A stretch of DNA of 33,444 nucleotides from Casp-Chloro-G3 sp002816715 (GTDB lineage Bacteria; Chloroflexota; Dehalococcoidia; Lucifugimonadales; UBA3495). Positions 1 to 8,378 of this stretch are shown piece by piece. Position 1 is the first letter of the stretch. Each line of letters begins with the position of its first letter. The position numbers and the translations under genes were made by a program. A model generated the notes under the pieces. The model was not told the DNA's origin, did no database searches, and saw only the letters and a list, made by a program, of their open reading frames with translations. Location: assembly GCA_027623815.1 (NCBI GenBank), contig JAQBUV010000022.1:1-33444 (forward strand), written 5' to 3'.

Positions 1-77
1 CAAACCGCCATCGCAGCCTTGATCTCACCGCCCTTGCGGTACATTATTGCTCCGCCGTTTACACTAAAGCGAAAATC

Positions 78-914
78 ATGGTGGTCGAGGATTCCAACAT
101 AATTTCTCGGGACATTCAGAAAAGGCTAGGCAACCTGGGTTACGAGGTGCCCGCCACCGCGGTTTCAGGAGAGGAAGCGGTGGAAAAGGCTGGTCAAGTT
201 CAGCCCGATCTCATCCTGATGGACATCAATCTCAAAGGCCAAATGGACGGCATTGAAGCGGCGCAGAAGATTCAGGATCAGCACAGCATCCCTATCGTCT
301 ATTTGACCGCCCAGTCGGATGATGCCACCCTCCGTCGAGCCAAGTTGACCGGGCCTTTTGGTTATTTGCTCAAGCCTTTTGAGGAGCGTGACCTGCGTAC
401 CACCATTGAAGTCGCTCTCTACAAGCACGAGTCAGACTCCAAAGTGCGGGACGAATCCGACCAGAACCTGGCCTTATTTGAAGTAGCCAGAATACTTGCT
501 CAACCCTGGAGTTTTGAGGACAAATGCAAAGCGGTGTTAAGAGCGCTGTCTCGACTTGGCAACGCTGAAATGGCAACTCTGCGAGTACCTGAGGCCGGGG
601 TGCCAGCTCTCAAGCTGGTGTCTTGGGCGGGCAGCGCCAACTGGGAACGGCCAGAATTTCTGTCCATTAGTCAGAGTGTCGCCGGAAAAGCATATCAAGA
701 AAAATCGCCGGTAGTTGAGAACAATTACGAGGCCAGCCCACTGGCCGATCCCAGCGCGGTATCTCAAGGAATCAAGTCTGTGGTTTCAATTCCAGTCGTG
801 GCTGGCGGCAACATTCTGGGAGTGGTCAACGTTTTGTCGCAGAAACCGGACAATTTTTTGCCCCGCACAGTCCGAGTGCTGACTGCCATTGCCGATGGGC
901 TGGGCAAACTGTAA
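78..914 (+). CDS. REC-GAF response regulator (5' end probably beyond window)
   Basis: This is a cytoplasmic two-component receiver protein with a GAF sensor module and no DNA-binding domain. The receiver domain (about residues 1-115) shows the acidic pocket E4-D5, phospho-acceptor D49 in an ILMD motif, T77, and K99 in a KPF motif. Residues of about 130-278 form a GAF domain, which commonly binds small ligands or mediates dimerisation. The reading frame is open upstream to the window edge, and the codons just before the ATG read TKAKI, which looks like the normal first beta-strand of a receiver domain, so the true start is probably upstream of 78. No kinase is adjacent; a hybrid kinase lies about 4.6 kb downstream. 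Output and partner are unknown. It could be a signal relay for a PAS-type kinase. Confidence 0.82.
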   Translation: MVVEDSNIISRDIQKRLGNLGYEVPATAVSGEEAVEKAGQVQPDLILMDINLKGQMDGIEAAQKIQDQHSIPIVYLTAQSDDATLRRAKLTGPFGYLLKPFEERDLRTTIEVALYKHESDSKVRDESDQNLALFEVARILAQPWSFEDKCKAVLRALSRLGNAEMATLRVPEAGVPALKLVSWAGSANWERPEFLSISQSVAGKAYQEKSPVVENNYEASPLADPSAVSQGIKSVVSIPVVAGGNILGVVNVLSQKPDNFLPRTVRVLTAIADGLGKL

Positions 915-1310
915 TCACGGTAATGAAACGGTAATGGATAGGCAAACGCATATATTGAGATCGCCATTGCCTGCATATAACCAAAGAACAGCTGAACAAT
1001 AACCTGCCAATAACGCTTTCCACTATCAAGCAAGAGTAATGGCGCACTTTCTAGTGCGCCATATTCGTTATAGATTGCACCTGTAAAGCACTAAATAAGA
1101 ATATTTATCCTGGATGTCATAACTTTAGCAATTCTTATGCCAGCATGCTAGGATATTTTCGTTTGCTAAAATATGCTGGTCAAGTAGGAGTAAAGCGACG
1201 TATCAAGACCATCCAGAGCGTTGATTTCGATACGTCTCCGGCTATTCGATAAACAGCGGGCAAACCTGCTGGCTGAGAATGAAAAGACCCTGATTCCTGC
1301 ACTCCGCCGG
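915..1310. other. Intergenic region without a convincing gene
   Basis: No supported coding region lies here. The stretch holds short direct repeats spaced 11 bp apart (cggtaatg at 918 and 929; caataac at 997 and 1008), a terminator-like hairpin at 1039-1062, and an imperfect hairpin at 1140-1179 whose arms are ccagc/gctgg outside and atatttt/aaaatat inside. Open frames across it look like chance frames, with no recognisable domain. Confidence 0.5.
1039..1070 (+). terminator. Hairpin terminator candidate after the response regulator
   Basis: A perfect 9-bp stem (atggcgcac at 1039-1047, gtgcgccat at 1054-1062) with a 6-nt loop is followed by a weakly T-rich tail (attcgtta). It probably ends transcription of the response regulator gene. 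The weak U-tract makes the call moderate. Confidence 0.5.
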
Positions 1311-1339
1311 TTGATTTCCCCGGATTCGGCTGGTATAAT
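1311..1339 (+). promoter_or_regulatory. Sigma70-type promoter for the GNAT gene
   Basis: TTGATT at 1311-1316 and a perfect TATAAT at 1334-1339 are separated by 17 bp. A TG one base before the -10 box makes it an extended -10. Transcription would begin near 1346, giving a leader of roughly 70 nt that contains a small accctc/gagggt hairpin (1349-1361) before the start codon at 1415. Confidence 0.7.
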
Positions 1340-1414
1340 TCCCCGACCACCCTCAGAGGGTCATGGCTCGAAAGTGGCTTACCTAGACTGCGCCTCCGCA
1401 TATATTGGAGACCA

Positions 1415-2005
1415 ATGTATCCACAAGTCGCCCTGTCCACTGTGGAACGTGAAGACGTTCAAAGGGTTTCAGATTGGTTAACTGACCGTGAAGTCAACAC
1501 GTTCTGGTACGGGTTGGGCGATGACAGCCAGCCCCTCCACATTGGCTACTCTCCCCAGCATATTCTGCAAGCTCCGCCTACCGAGTGGAGACAGGTCTTC
1601 GAAAATGAAGACCGTAAGATTTACTCAATTCACTCCCCTGACGGCGAGCACGTTGGCGAGGGCCAGTTGGTTATTGAGTGGTCTCGGCAAGAGGCCCAAT
1701 TGTACATCCTAATTGGCCGCAAGGATCTGTGGCACTTGCATTACGGCACCTCGGCTTTGTTGCAACTGTTGGACGAAGCGTTTACTACCTTGGAACTACA
1801 TAGAGTTTGGGTGGATGTTCCAGAATACAACGAGCATGCCCTCCAGATGTTTCGGCATTTGGGTTTTGTCTTGGAGGGCCACTTGCGCCGGACCCATCGC
1901 AAGGACAATGACTGGTACGACTCTTTCGCCATGGGTCTGCTGTCCAACGAGTACGCTCGCCGCCGAGCCAAACTGCTGGCCGACGCGGCGGGGCAACCGC
2001 TATAA
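1415..2005 (+). CDS. GNAT family N-acetyltransferase (RimJ/RimL-like)
   Basis: The 196-residue protein has the layout of acetyl-CoA-dependent N-acetyltransferases of the Acetyltransf_3/RimJ-RimL group. The central beta-strand and acetyl-CoA loop (residues about 98-120, IGRKDLWHLHYGTSAL) is followed by the helix LLQLLDEAF. The C-terminal signature LHRVWVDVPEYNEHALQMF and HLGFVLEGHLRR are typical of this group. The ATG is preceded by ggag 4 nt upstream. A longer overlapping frame starting at 1221 is rejected as chance. The gene is monocistronic, with its own promoter and a hairpin terminator just downstream. The substrate cannot be told; ribosomal protein N-termini, amino acids, amines and antibiotics are all used by relatives. 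Confidence 0.85.
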   Translation: MYPQVALSTVEREDVQRVSDWLTDREVNTFWYGLGDDSQPLHIGYSPQHILQAPPTEWRQVFENEDRKIYSIHSPDGEHVGEGQLVIEWSRQEAQLYILIGRKDLWHLHYGTSALLQLLDEAFTTLELHRVWVDVPEYNEHALQMFRHLGFVLEGHLRRTHRKDNDWYDSFAMGLLSNEYARRRAKLLADAAGQPL

Positions 2006-2015
2006 ACGCCTGAGT

Positions 2016-2052
2016 GTTAGCTAGAAAAGGTAGCTAACTTAATATTCTCTCC
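2016..2052 (+). terminator. Hairpin terminator after the GNAT gene
   Basis: An 8-bp perfect stem (gttagcta at 2016-2023, tagctaac at 2031-2038) with a 7-nt loop is followed by a T-rich tail (ttaatattctctc). It starts 10 nt after the GNAT stop codon. Confidence 0.55.
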
Positions 2053-2144
2053 CTTTTCTTTCACAGCATTCCAAACTCGGCAGCATTCCTGAGTCGGATT
2101 AAAAAACCAGAAGTTGCAGGATAGGGCTTAACAAGGGGGATGAA

Positions 2145-2843
2145 ATGCCCGTAATAACCATTAATGGCCCCATTGGCAGCGGCCCCACTGAGGTGGGCCA
2201 ATTGGTAGCCCAATTAATGGAGATTAACTACGTGGATCGGCTGGTGTTCGCCGAGGCCGCCAAGTTAGTCGGATCTCCGGTTGGGGCGATGATTGATAAA
2301 GAGCAACGAGTGATCCGTTTCCCGGAGCGGCTGGGGCGTTTCCTCCAGACGATGCTGGAGCGCTCAGCGATCTCCGGGGTGAGCGGAGAGCCCTACTTTG
2401 GGCGCGGCATCGAGATGCTGCCAGCCGAAACCTACACGGAACTGGCCGGTGACCCGTCCTCGATGGCGCAAGCGGTCAACGACAAGGCCTTTCTTGAAGC
2501 CACTACGTCCGTAATAAAAGACCTGGCCAAAGCCGGTAATGTGGTGATTATTGGCCGAGGCTCCAACATAATATTGGCTGACACACCCGGCGTGATCCAT
2601 GTCGGGCTAGTAGCGCCGCTGAGCGTGAGGGCCGACACGGTTATGCGGCGGGAACACTTCACCAAGGAAGAGGCTACGGCCTACGTGGAGGAGTTGGAAC
2701 AGGCCAGAATCACCTTCTTCCGCAAGTTTTTCAAGGTGAACGCCAATGACCCGAACATGTTCCATATGGTATTGAACCTGGGAATGCTGCAGCAGAAGAC
2801 CGCCGCTGAAGTTATTGTTCACACCGCCGGAGATATATCATAA
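2145..2843 (+). CDS. Cytidylate-kinase-like family protein
   Basis: This 232-residue P-loop protein resembles the Cytidylate_kin2 family. The N-terminal strand and loop read ITINGPIGSGPTEVG; the usual Walker lysine is replaced (GSGP rather than GSGK), which fits this family, where GSGG is common. Other family-like segments are NVVIIGRGSN in the middle and DPNMFHMVLNLG near the C-terminus. The start codon is preceded by a strong aaggggg Shine-Dalgarno sequence. The gene stands alone between the GNAT and rhomboid genes. Nucleotide kinase activity is inferred from the family and has not been shown for most members; a regulatory nucleotide-binding role is possible. Confidence 0.78.
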   Translation: MPVITINGPIGSGPTEVGQLVAQLMEINYVDRLVFAEAAKLVGSPVGAMIDKEQRVIRFPERLGRFLQTMLERSAISGVSGEPYFGRGIEMLPAETYTELAGDPSSMAQAVNDKAFLEATTSVIKDLAKAGNVVIIGRGSNIILADTPGVIHVGLVAPLSVRADTVMRREHFTKEEATAYVEELEQARITFFRKFFKVNANDPNMFHMVLNLGMLQQKTAAEVIVHTAGDIS

Positions 2844-2928
2844 TTACCTCCTCCCACGTCTTCAGCATGGCGGAGTTGAACCCTCAGTTGCTTCTTCCTG
2901 GGAACACTCCAGAGAAAGTTAATCACCG

Positions 2929-3738
2929 TTGATACCTTTCTCTGATTTCACCACCCACCATCAGGGAAGACCGGTGGTCAATATCGCCCTGATCATTCTC
3001 AATGCTCTGGTTTTCCTGTATGCATTGGCGATTGGTGGCTTTGGATATCTCACTGGTGGCAGCAACCTCGGGATCGTCGACTTCTATTACACCTGGGGCT
3101 TCATACCTCTGGAGTTGACCAGTGGTGAGGCGTTTAGAACTTTGGGAACCGGGTTTGGTTCCCAGGTAAATGTGGCAACCCCGGCCCCAACCTGGGCGAC
3201 CATCTTTTTTGGTATGTTCATGCACGGCGGGCTGCTGCATTTTGCCGGTAACATGGTCTACCTCTGGGTGTTTGGCGATAACATAGAAGCCCGCATGGGG
3301 CATATAAAATATCTGCTGTTCTACTTATTAGTGGGAGTCATCGCCACCCTGAGCCACTGGTTCTTCTTCCAGCAGTCGGATACCCCTCTAATTGGAGCCA
3401 GTGGCGCAATTTCCGGCGTGTTGGGGGCATATTTGATGTTTTTCCCCTACAACCGCGTCAAAGTGGTGGTCATATTTTTCCTGATTACGGCGGCTAACTT
3501 GCCCGCGTTATATGTACTGGGCTTTTATATGCTGCTGCAAGTGATTCAGTTGGTGACTTCAATTGGCGTCTCCGACCAGGTCAGCGTCGCCATCTGGGCC
3601 CACATTGGCGGGTTCGTCGCCGGAGCGGGCATCGTGGCGGCGTACAAGTTACTGACTAGGCAGCCCATTTGGCCGTCCCGCTATGACTCCCAGCCTTCTT
3701 CACCCACCCAATTCTGGCGGGGCCGACCGCTGGACTAG
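2929..3738 (+). CDS. Rhomboid family intramembrane serine protease
   Basis: This is an integral membrane protease that cleaves transmembrane substrates within the bilayer. In the 269 residues, a hydrophobic helix lies at about 18-40, then a long loop, then HGGLLHFAGNM with H104 and N108 of the oxyanion region, the nucleophile S158 in GASG, and the general base H225 in WAHIGGFVAG. These form the classic Ser-His dyad with about six membrane segments. The C-terminal 35 residues are soluble and proline/serine-rich. The start used is TTG at 2929; no better start precedes the first helix. No substrate gene is evident nearby. Confidence 0.88.
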   Translation: MIPFSDFTTHHQGRPVVNIALIILNALVFLYALAIGGFGYLTGGSNLGIVDFYYTWGFIPLELTSGEAFRTLGTGFGSQVNVATPAPTWATIFFGMFMHGGLLHFAGNMVYLWVFGDNIEARMGHIKYLLFYLLVGVIATLSHWFFFQQSDTPLIGASGAISGVLGAYLMFFPYNRVKVVVIFFLITAANLPALYVLGFYMLLQVIQLVTSIGVSDQVSVAIWAHIGGFVAGAGIVAAYKLLTRQPIWPSRYDSQPSSPTQFWRGRPLD

Positions 3739-3807
3739 AATTTGCCCACACACGCGGCTAACACCCGCTACCTGTTCGATGGGGTTGCGACGAAAGTGCC
3801 GTAAAAG

Positions 3808-5199
3808 CTACTCATCACCAGTGTCAGCAGGGTAGCCTTTTGCGATCCATTGGGGCGCACCCTCTTCTTCCACTACACGGATATTATCCCGTCCATCTCT
3901 CCGTAAGATGCTGCCGGCGATGGTCGCCCGCATGCCGGAAGCGCACATGACGACTATCGGCAGTTCCCTGGGCAGACCATCCAAATGCTCGGTCAGTTCG
4001 CCAAGTTCAATGTTTAACGAACCTTGAACATGCCCGGATTGATACTCGTTGTGCTGCCGCACGTCTATTACCAGAGCGTCGGGGGCTTGCTGCCGGTATT
4101 CTCGCAACGTATCCACGTCAACTGGTTCGGTGCCTTCGTTGGGCAGTCCGGCCTGAACCCAAGCCGCCAGGTCGCCCGACACAAAACCGCTCAACCTGTC
4201 GTAACCGATGCGGATTAGCTGACGGACTATTCCATCGTTAGTCGCCGGGTCGGCGGAGAGAAACACCAGGGGCTTGAGCCAGGGAACCACCCAGCCCACC
4301 CAGGTTGAGAAGTTGTCTCCGTAGGGCACCGAGAAAGAACCCGGTACGTGGCCCTGATTAAATGATAGATGATCGCGGGAATCAATCAAAATTGCCCCTT
4401 CATCCAACTGGTGCCAGGCCGACAATGGAGTCAAAGAGGCCAAACGGGGAATCCCTCCCAACACGTCCGGCCCGCGACGGTTGATGTCAGCCATATACTT
4501 GTAGTAAGCAGGGTAAGAACCCAGGCCGGTCAGCGCGAACTGGACAAAGTCAGATTCAACCGAACGCTCAACGAAGGGGTTGTGTTCCCGTTCAGCTCCA
4601 ATGCTGCTGGGTATTCCCCCTCCCGATTGGGGACTGGCCGAGCAGAAGGAGCCGCCACCGTGGGTGGGGTATACCTTCACGTCATCCGGCAGCTTGAGCA
4701 GCTTCTCGTGAATGGTGTGGTGCAGCCAGCGGGCCAGGAATGGCGCAATGCGCCGCCCCAGCAAATCCACACGGGCCGCGCCGCCTGGCATAAGCGCGCC
4801 ACCGGTAAAAATGGCCGTCGGTAGATCTTGCTCCAGCACCAGGAAGGAAATGTGCTCCGGAGTGTGGCCCGGAGTGTGCATTACCCTCAGCTTGAACTCG
4901 ACAAAGTCCAACTCATCGTTTTCCTCAAGCCGCCGCGACGGGTACAGCAAGCCACCGGAGGCGCTGGCCCCCACTTCACAATCGGTCTGCGTCGCCAGTT
5001 CTCTGGCCCCGGAAACGAAGTCATTGTGCACGTGGGTTTCCAACGCGTACATGATTTTAACGCCTCGGTCATTGGCAATGGTGGTGTAGTGATCCACATC
5101 CCGCACCGGGTCGATCACCGCCGCAATCCCCGATTGCTCTGAGCCGATCACGTAGGTGGTATTCCCCAGGCTCTCAATTCTTACCGCTTCTATAAACAT
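3808..5199 (-). CDS. MBL-fold hydrolase with two rhodanese domains (persulfide dioxygenase-like)
   Basis: The protein joins a metallo-beta-lactamase fold (residues about 1-240) to two rhodanese domains, the architecture of sulfur-handling ETHE1-like enzymes. The metal motif reads THVHNDF (H56, H58, D60), so the usual last His is Phe. H112 lies in PGHTPEH and a YPTHGGGS motif follows. The expected FTGD ligand is FTGG (G134). The first rhodanese domain lacks a catalytic Cys (VFLSAD); the second keeps it (VVMCASGMRA). I chose ATG 5199 because MFIEAVRIESLGNTTY matches the usual family start and is preceded by GGGG; a TTG at 5247 would add 16 residues. Sulfane-sulfur transfer or persulfide oxidation is the likely role, though the altered ligands leave the metal chemistry open. 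Confidence 0.83.
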   Translation of the reverse strand: MFIEAVRIESLGNTTYVIGSEQSGIAAVIDPVRDVDHYTTIANDRGVKIMYALETHVHNDFVSGARELATQTDCEVGASASGGLLYPSRRLEENDELDFVEFKLRVMHTPGHTPEHISFLVLEQDLPTAIFTGGALMPGGAARVDLLGRRIAPFLARWLHHTIHEKLLKLPDDVKVYPTHGGGSFCSASPQSGGGIPSSIGAEREHNPFVERSVESDFVQFALTGLGSYPAYYKYMADINRRGPDVLGGIPRLASLTPLSAWHQLDEGAILIDSRDHLSFNQGHVPGSFSVPYGDNFSTWVGWVVPWLKPLVFLSADPATNDGIVRQLIRIGYDRLSGFVSGDLAAWVQAGLPNEGTEPVDVDTLREYRQQAPDALVIDVRQHNEYQSGHVQGSLNIELGELTEHLDGLPRELPIVVMCASGMRATIAGSILRRDGRDNIRVVEEEGAPQWIAKGYPADTGDE

Positions 5200-5507
5200 A
5201 TCACTGCCCCGCTTTGATTGATTGCCGACCACTTCCGGGTACATCAAGGTCTGCTAACTTATTATCCTATTATCCTACGTAGCTCCAGGCGTCACAACAC
5301 AGCTTGGAATGTCTCCCAGTCGTGCAGGGTGCTTGTACCCTACAGACTAAGCAGAGGGCTTGTGACACTGGAGAGAACGTAAATAAATGTGTTCACTGGC
5401 TGTTTTCCCAATCGTTACCCGCAGAACGGCTAGGCTTGACCTACTTGACCGGATTCGCCACTCCGATCAGCTACGGTACGTAAGTCCCGCGGCAAAGGGG
5501 GGCTAAT
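5200..5507. other. Divergent intergenic region
   Basis: This gap separates the MBL-rhodanese gene (minus) from the hybrid kinase (plus). On the minus strand, just upstream of the MBL gene, a tandem ggataata pair (complement of about 5259-5275) offers -10-like sequences. An imperfect hairpin lies at about 5326-5347 (tgcagggt/accctaca, one mismatch), and cttgacc is repeated at about 5435 and 5444. No promoter is convincing for the plus strand and no small gene is seen. Confidence 0.35.
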
Positions 5508-7082
5508 TTGCGGCGAAGACCAGGAACGGAAACTTTTCAGGAGATGTTTCAGGTTATGAACGAGGCATCCAATATGACCGACAAGAGCTTAGCAGAGGGT
5601 ATGGGCCAGATAATTGATGGTATCCCAATCTGGGTGCAGGTTTGCGATCTAGAAGGGAGAATCCAGTCGGTTAACCATGCTGCCATTAAAATGTCAGGCT
5701 ATGACAGCTCAGAAATGGTGGGGCAGAGTTGGCCTTATCCCTGGTTCAGCGGGCAGGACGCCGAGTCTGCTGAACCGCAGGAATGGGCCGCTGGTCAGTG
5801 GCCGATTGTTGAACTGAGACGCTCCGGGCACATCTCTGAATTTGAAGCCCCTTGTACCACCCGCGATGGCAAACGGCGAGTCTTAGGCGTGACCTTTGCA
5901 TTGCTCAAGAACGATTCAGGCCAACCCGCTGGCGTATTGATGTCGGCCTACGACCTGACCGACCGCAAAGTCAGGGAAGCCGACCTGGGACAAGCCCTGA
6001 AGATGCAGGCAGTGAGCCAACTGGCCTCTGGTATCGCCCACGACATAAACAACAATCTGGCGGTCATTTTGGGTTACTCGGAGTTTTTGCTGGGCACCTC
6101 GGGGTCTTTTGGGGAAGTTGTCCGAGAGGCGTTGTCCGCCATACAAGAGCAGTCTATTGACTGCGCCAACACTGTCCGACGGATTCAGCTTTTCTCCCGC
6201 AAGGTTCCCAAGACCCAGTTCTCCAGCTTCTCGCTAAATCAATTGATTAATGAATTGATCCAGGCCAATGGTGCTCTATGTAATGACCAGCGAGCTACCC
6301 CGCATGTTGGCATCAGAGTGGAGACTGACCTGGCCGACTTGCCTGAGATTTATGCTTATGAGGCTGGACTTAAGGAAGCGCTGTCCAGTTTGGCGGTCAA
6401 TGCCGCCGAGGCGCTGCCCAACGGAGGCATTGTTACTTTCCGCACCAGAGCATCGGGCGACCAGATCATTATCCAAGTCAGCGACAATGGTGAGGGAATT
6501 ACCCTGGAGGTAATCAACCGCATCTTCGACGCCTTCTTTACCACCAAAGGCCCAGCCAGCTCTGGATTGGGTTTGAGCGTTGCCTACAATCTGGTAACTC
6601 AACAGGGAGGCAAAATCTCGGTAGATAGCCAGGAAGGTAAGGGAACTACGTTTACCATTGCCCTTGCTTATCAAGCGGCAGAACCTCCCATCGTCCCGAT
6701 ACTGCAATATTCTGGCATAAGAGAATCGTTATCGGTTCTGGTGATAGACGATGAACCGATGGTGGCCGATGTGTTCCGGACTTTCCTGGAGGCTTCTGGC
6801 AACCGGGTGGTTACCTGTTTGACCGGCTCCAACGCGCTGGAAGTCTTCAAGGACCATGATTTTGATCTGGCGCTGATCGACGTTGGTATGCCAAATATGG
6901 ATGGCTGGGAAGTCTCCCGACGAATCAACGAAATGAACCCGGCATTCCCAATTATTTTGGCCACCGGATGGAACGTTAGCGTTGAAGAAGCCTGCGAAAA
7001 GGGCGCGCAGGTGCGGGCGGTGCTGAGGAAGCCCTTCGGCATGCAAGAACTCTCCAGTGCCATCGGCCAAGCTATGGCTTAA
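5508..7082 (+). CDS. PAS-histidine kinase-receiver hybrid sensor kinase
   Basis: This soluble hybrid sensor kinase has 524 residues. A PAS domain spans about 30-155 and ends with the linker DLTDRKVRE. The dimerisation/phosphoacceptor box centres on H178 (GIAHDINNNL). The ATPase domain shows an N-box (NAAEALPNGG), G1 (DNGEG), F-box (FDAFFTTKG) and G2 (SGLGLSVAYNL). A C-terminal receiver has the VIDDEP acidic pocket, D458 in ALIDVGMP, and a KPF lysine near the end. There are no transmembrane segments, so it senses a cytoplasmic signal, perhaps through PAS. The TTG start is preceded by a strong aaagggggg sequence; the internal ATG at 5544 has its SD too close. A strong terminator follows. No cognate output regulator is adjacent. 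Confidence 0.92.
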   Translation: MRRRPGTETFQEMFQVMNEASNMTDKSLAEGMGQIIDGIPIWVQVCDLEGRIQSVNHAAIKMSGYDSSEMVGQSWPYPWFSGQDAESAEPQEWAAGQWPIVELRRSGHISEFEAPCTTRDGKRRVLGVTFALLKNDSGQPAGVLMSAYDLTDRKVREADLGQALKMQAVSQLASGIAHDINNNLAVILGYSEFLLGTSGSFGEVVREALSAIQEQSIDCANTVRRIQLFSRKVPKTQFSSFSLNQLINELIQANGALCNDQRATPHVGIRVETDLADLPEIYAYEAGLKEALSSLAVNAAEALPNGGIVTFRTRASGDQIIIQVSDNGEGITLEVINRIFDAFFTTKGPASSGLGLSVAYNLVTQQGGKISVDSQEGKGTTFTIALAYQAAEPPIVPILQYSGIRESLSVLVIDDEPMVADVFRTFLEASGNRVVTCLTGSNALEVFKDHDFDLALIDVGMPNMDGWEVSRRINEMNPAFPIILATGWNVSVEEACEKGAQVRAVLRKPFGMQELSSAIGQAMA

Positions 7083-7106
7083 TCGCAATCATTCGGTTTG
7101 ATTTGA

Positions 7107-7142
7107 GTAGGGGCGCACAGATGTGCGCCCCTACCTTTTTCT
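7107..7142 (+). terminator. Strong Rho-independent terminator
   Basis: A perfect 12-bp GC-rich stem (7107-7118 with 7123-7134) with a 4-nt loop agat is followed by cttttt. It sits 24 nt after the hybrid-kinase stop, between convergent genes. Confidence 0.9.
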
Positions 7143-7157
7143 CACGAGAACCCCCGA

Positions 7158-8039
7158 TCAAGGTGCTGGCAACAACCCCAGAATATCCCGCGCCTGTTCC
7201 GGCGTCGCCGGTTCCCGTCCGTTCAAGCGGGCAGTAGTCACGGCCCATTCGATGAAGTCGGCGTTGGACTTGGGTTGGGAATTGTTAGGCAGGCAGGGGC
7301 TGTCCTCAAATCCAACTCGGACGTGCGCTCCCGTGACGATGGCAATGCTACACAGCACAAAGGTCTGGGTGCCGCTGCTGTGAGCCAACCAGGTAGCCTC
7401 CGGGTAGAACTCCAGAATGTTGTCCGTAATCGCAAAGTAGTTCCGCGGGGTGCCGACCATCGACTGGCGTCCGTCGCCACAATGGGCTGAAGGCTCCACC
7501 AGGAAGTATCGGGTGCTCTTAATCTGCCCCTCACGCATCAGCGTGATCGCGTTGTTCAGGTCTCCCATATCGTGCACTGCTGGTTCGGGAAAAGTGCCCC
7601 GACGGTAGCAGGCGTCCAAGGTAGCCGTGATGTCCTCATAGCTGTTGGGGCTGATGCTGGTCCTACGCTGGCCGGTTTCTGGGTCGGCAGGCCAGCGTAC
7701 TCCATAACCCAGGTTCAAGGACACCATCTCCACCGGCAGCGGTGTTTCCGCCAAATACCTGGTTACTACTTCAACCGGCACGCTGGACTGCCGGGCGGTG
7801 GTGTGGTTCAACACCAGGTCGCACTGGGCGCGAATCAGGCCATCGGTCTCGGCATACCATTCCGGGTCATAGCTAATGCTGCCGTCGGAGTTTCGGGCGT
7901 GGAAATGGACAATAGACGCTCCGGCGTCGTAGCAGCGTATCGCTTCTTGGGCCACTTCCACTGGTGTCCAAGGTACGTTTGGGTTGTGCTCCCGGCCACG
8001 GCCTCCGTTCAGGCAGGCTTTGATTATAATGGTATCCAT
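7158..8039 (-). CDS. BKACE / DUF849 family 3-keto-5-aminohexanoate cleavage-type enzyme
   Basis: The 293-residue protein belongs to the beta-keto acid cleavage enzyme family, Zn-dependent TIM-barrel enzymes that condense a beta-keto acid with acetyl-CoA. The N-terminus IIIKACLNGGRG and the metal motif VHFHAR (H45, H47) are diagnostic. Conserved later segments include VEMVSLNLG and HVRVGFED followed by NNSQPKSNADFIEWA. Its length fits the family. The substrate differs across the family (3-keto-5-aminohexanoate, dehydrocarnitine, beta-ketoadipate and others) and cannot be set from sequence here. It is divergent to the Mo-hydroxylase gene with a 339-bp gap, so any shared catabolic role is conjecture. 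Confidence 0.88.
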   Translation of the reverse strand: MDTIIIKACLNGGRGREHNPNVPWTPVEVAQEAIRCYDAGASIVHFHARNSDGSISYDPEWYAETDGLIRAQCDLVLNHTTARQSSVPVEVVTRYLAETPLPVEMVSLNLGYGVRWPADPETGQRRTSISPNSYEDITATLDACYRRGTFPEPAVHDMGDLNNAITLMREGQIKSTRYFLVEPSAHCGDGRQSMVGTPRNYFAITDNILEFYPEATWLAHSSGTQTFVLCSIAIVTGAHVRVGFEDSPCLPNNSQPKSNADFIEWAVTTARLNGREPATPEQARDILGLLPAP

Positions 8040-8378
8040 GATGCTCCTCTCTTTTATGTCCTTGATAGGGTTATAAGGCGGTTGATTTTCCCTCAGCCTG
8101 ACCTAGACTTGCCTCTCTGTCATTCCTCTGCCTATGGGATTCGTGAACGACAGTTTTCGTTAACGGCATCATCTCCCCGTGTGGGCGAGGACTGAGGTGA
8201 GGGGTATCGATCTCCAAATAAGAGAAGGGCCGGGGATGAGGGTCGCATACCCCCAAGATGTGTGATTTTTCCCAGGCTGGTCTCAATTCGCAATCGAATC
8301 TTCTCAAATTCCCCAGATATGATATTATATCCACGATACCATTTGCAGATTTTCCTACATGAAAGGTGGAGGCTCATA
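8040..8378. other. Divergent intergenic region with repeat-like segment
   Basis: The gap lies between the divergent BKACE and Mo-hydroxylase genes. Positions 8168-8245 (ctccccgtgtgggcgagg, then gaggtgagggg, then agaagggccggggatgaggg) resemble dispersed intergenic repeats of this purine/pyrimidine-biased type. An AT-rich stretch at 8316-8332 (agatatgatattatatc) could carry a -10 box for the plus-strand gene, but no good -35 partner is seen. No small gene is supported. Confidence 0.35.

Noticed and set aside
1221..1481. Open frame of 86 codons before the GNAT gene
   Set aside because: It overlaps the GNAT start and its promoter, has no recognisable domain and no ribosome binding site.
8262..8378. 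39-residue N-terminal extension of the Mo-hydroxylase
   Set aside because: The family start lies at MLEYKPN with a good Shine-Dalgarno site at 8379; the extension is AT-rich leader without family features.
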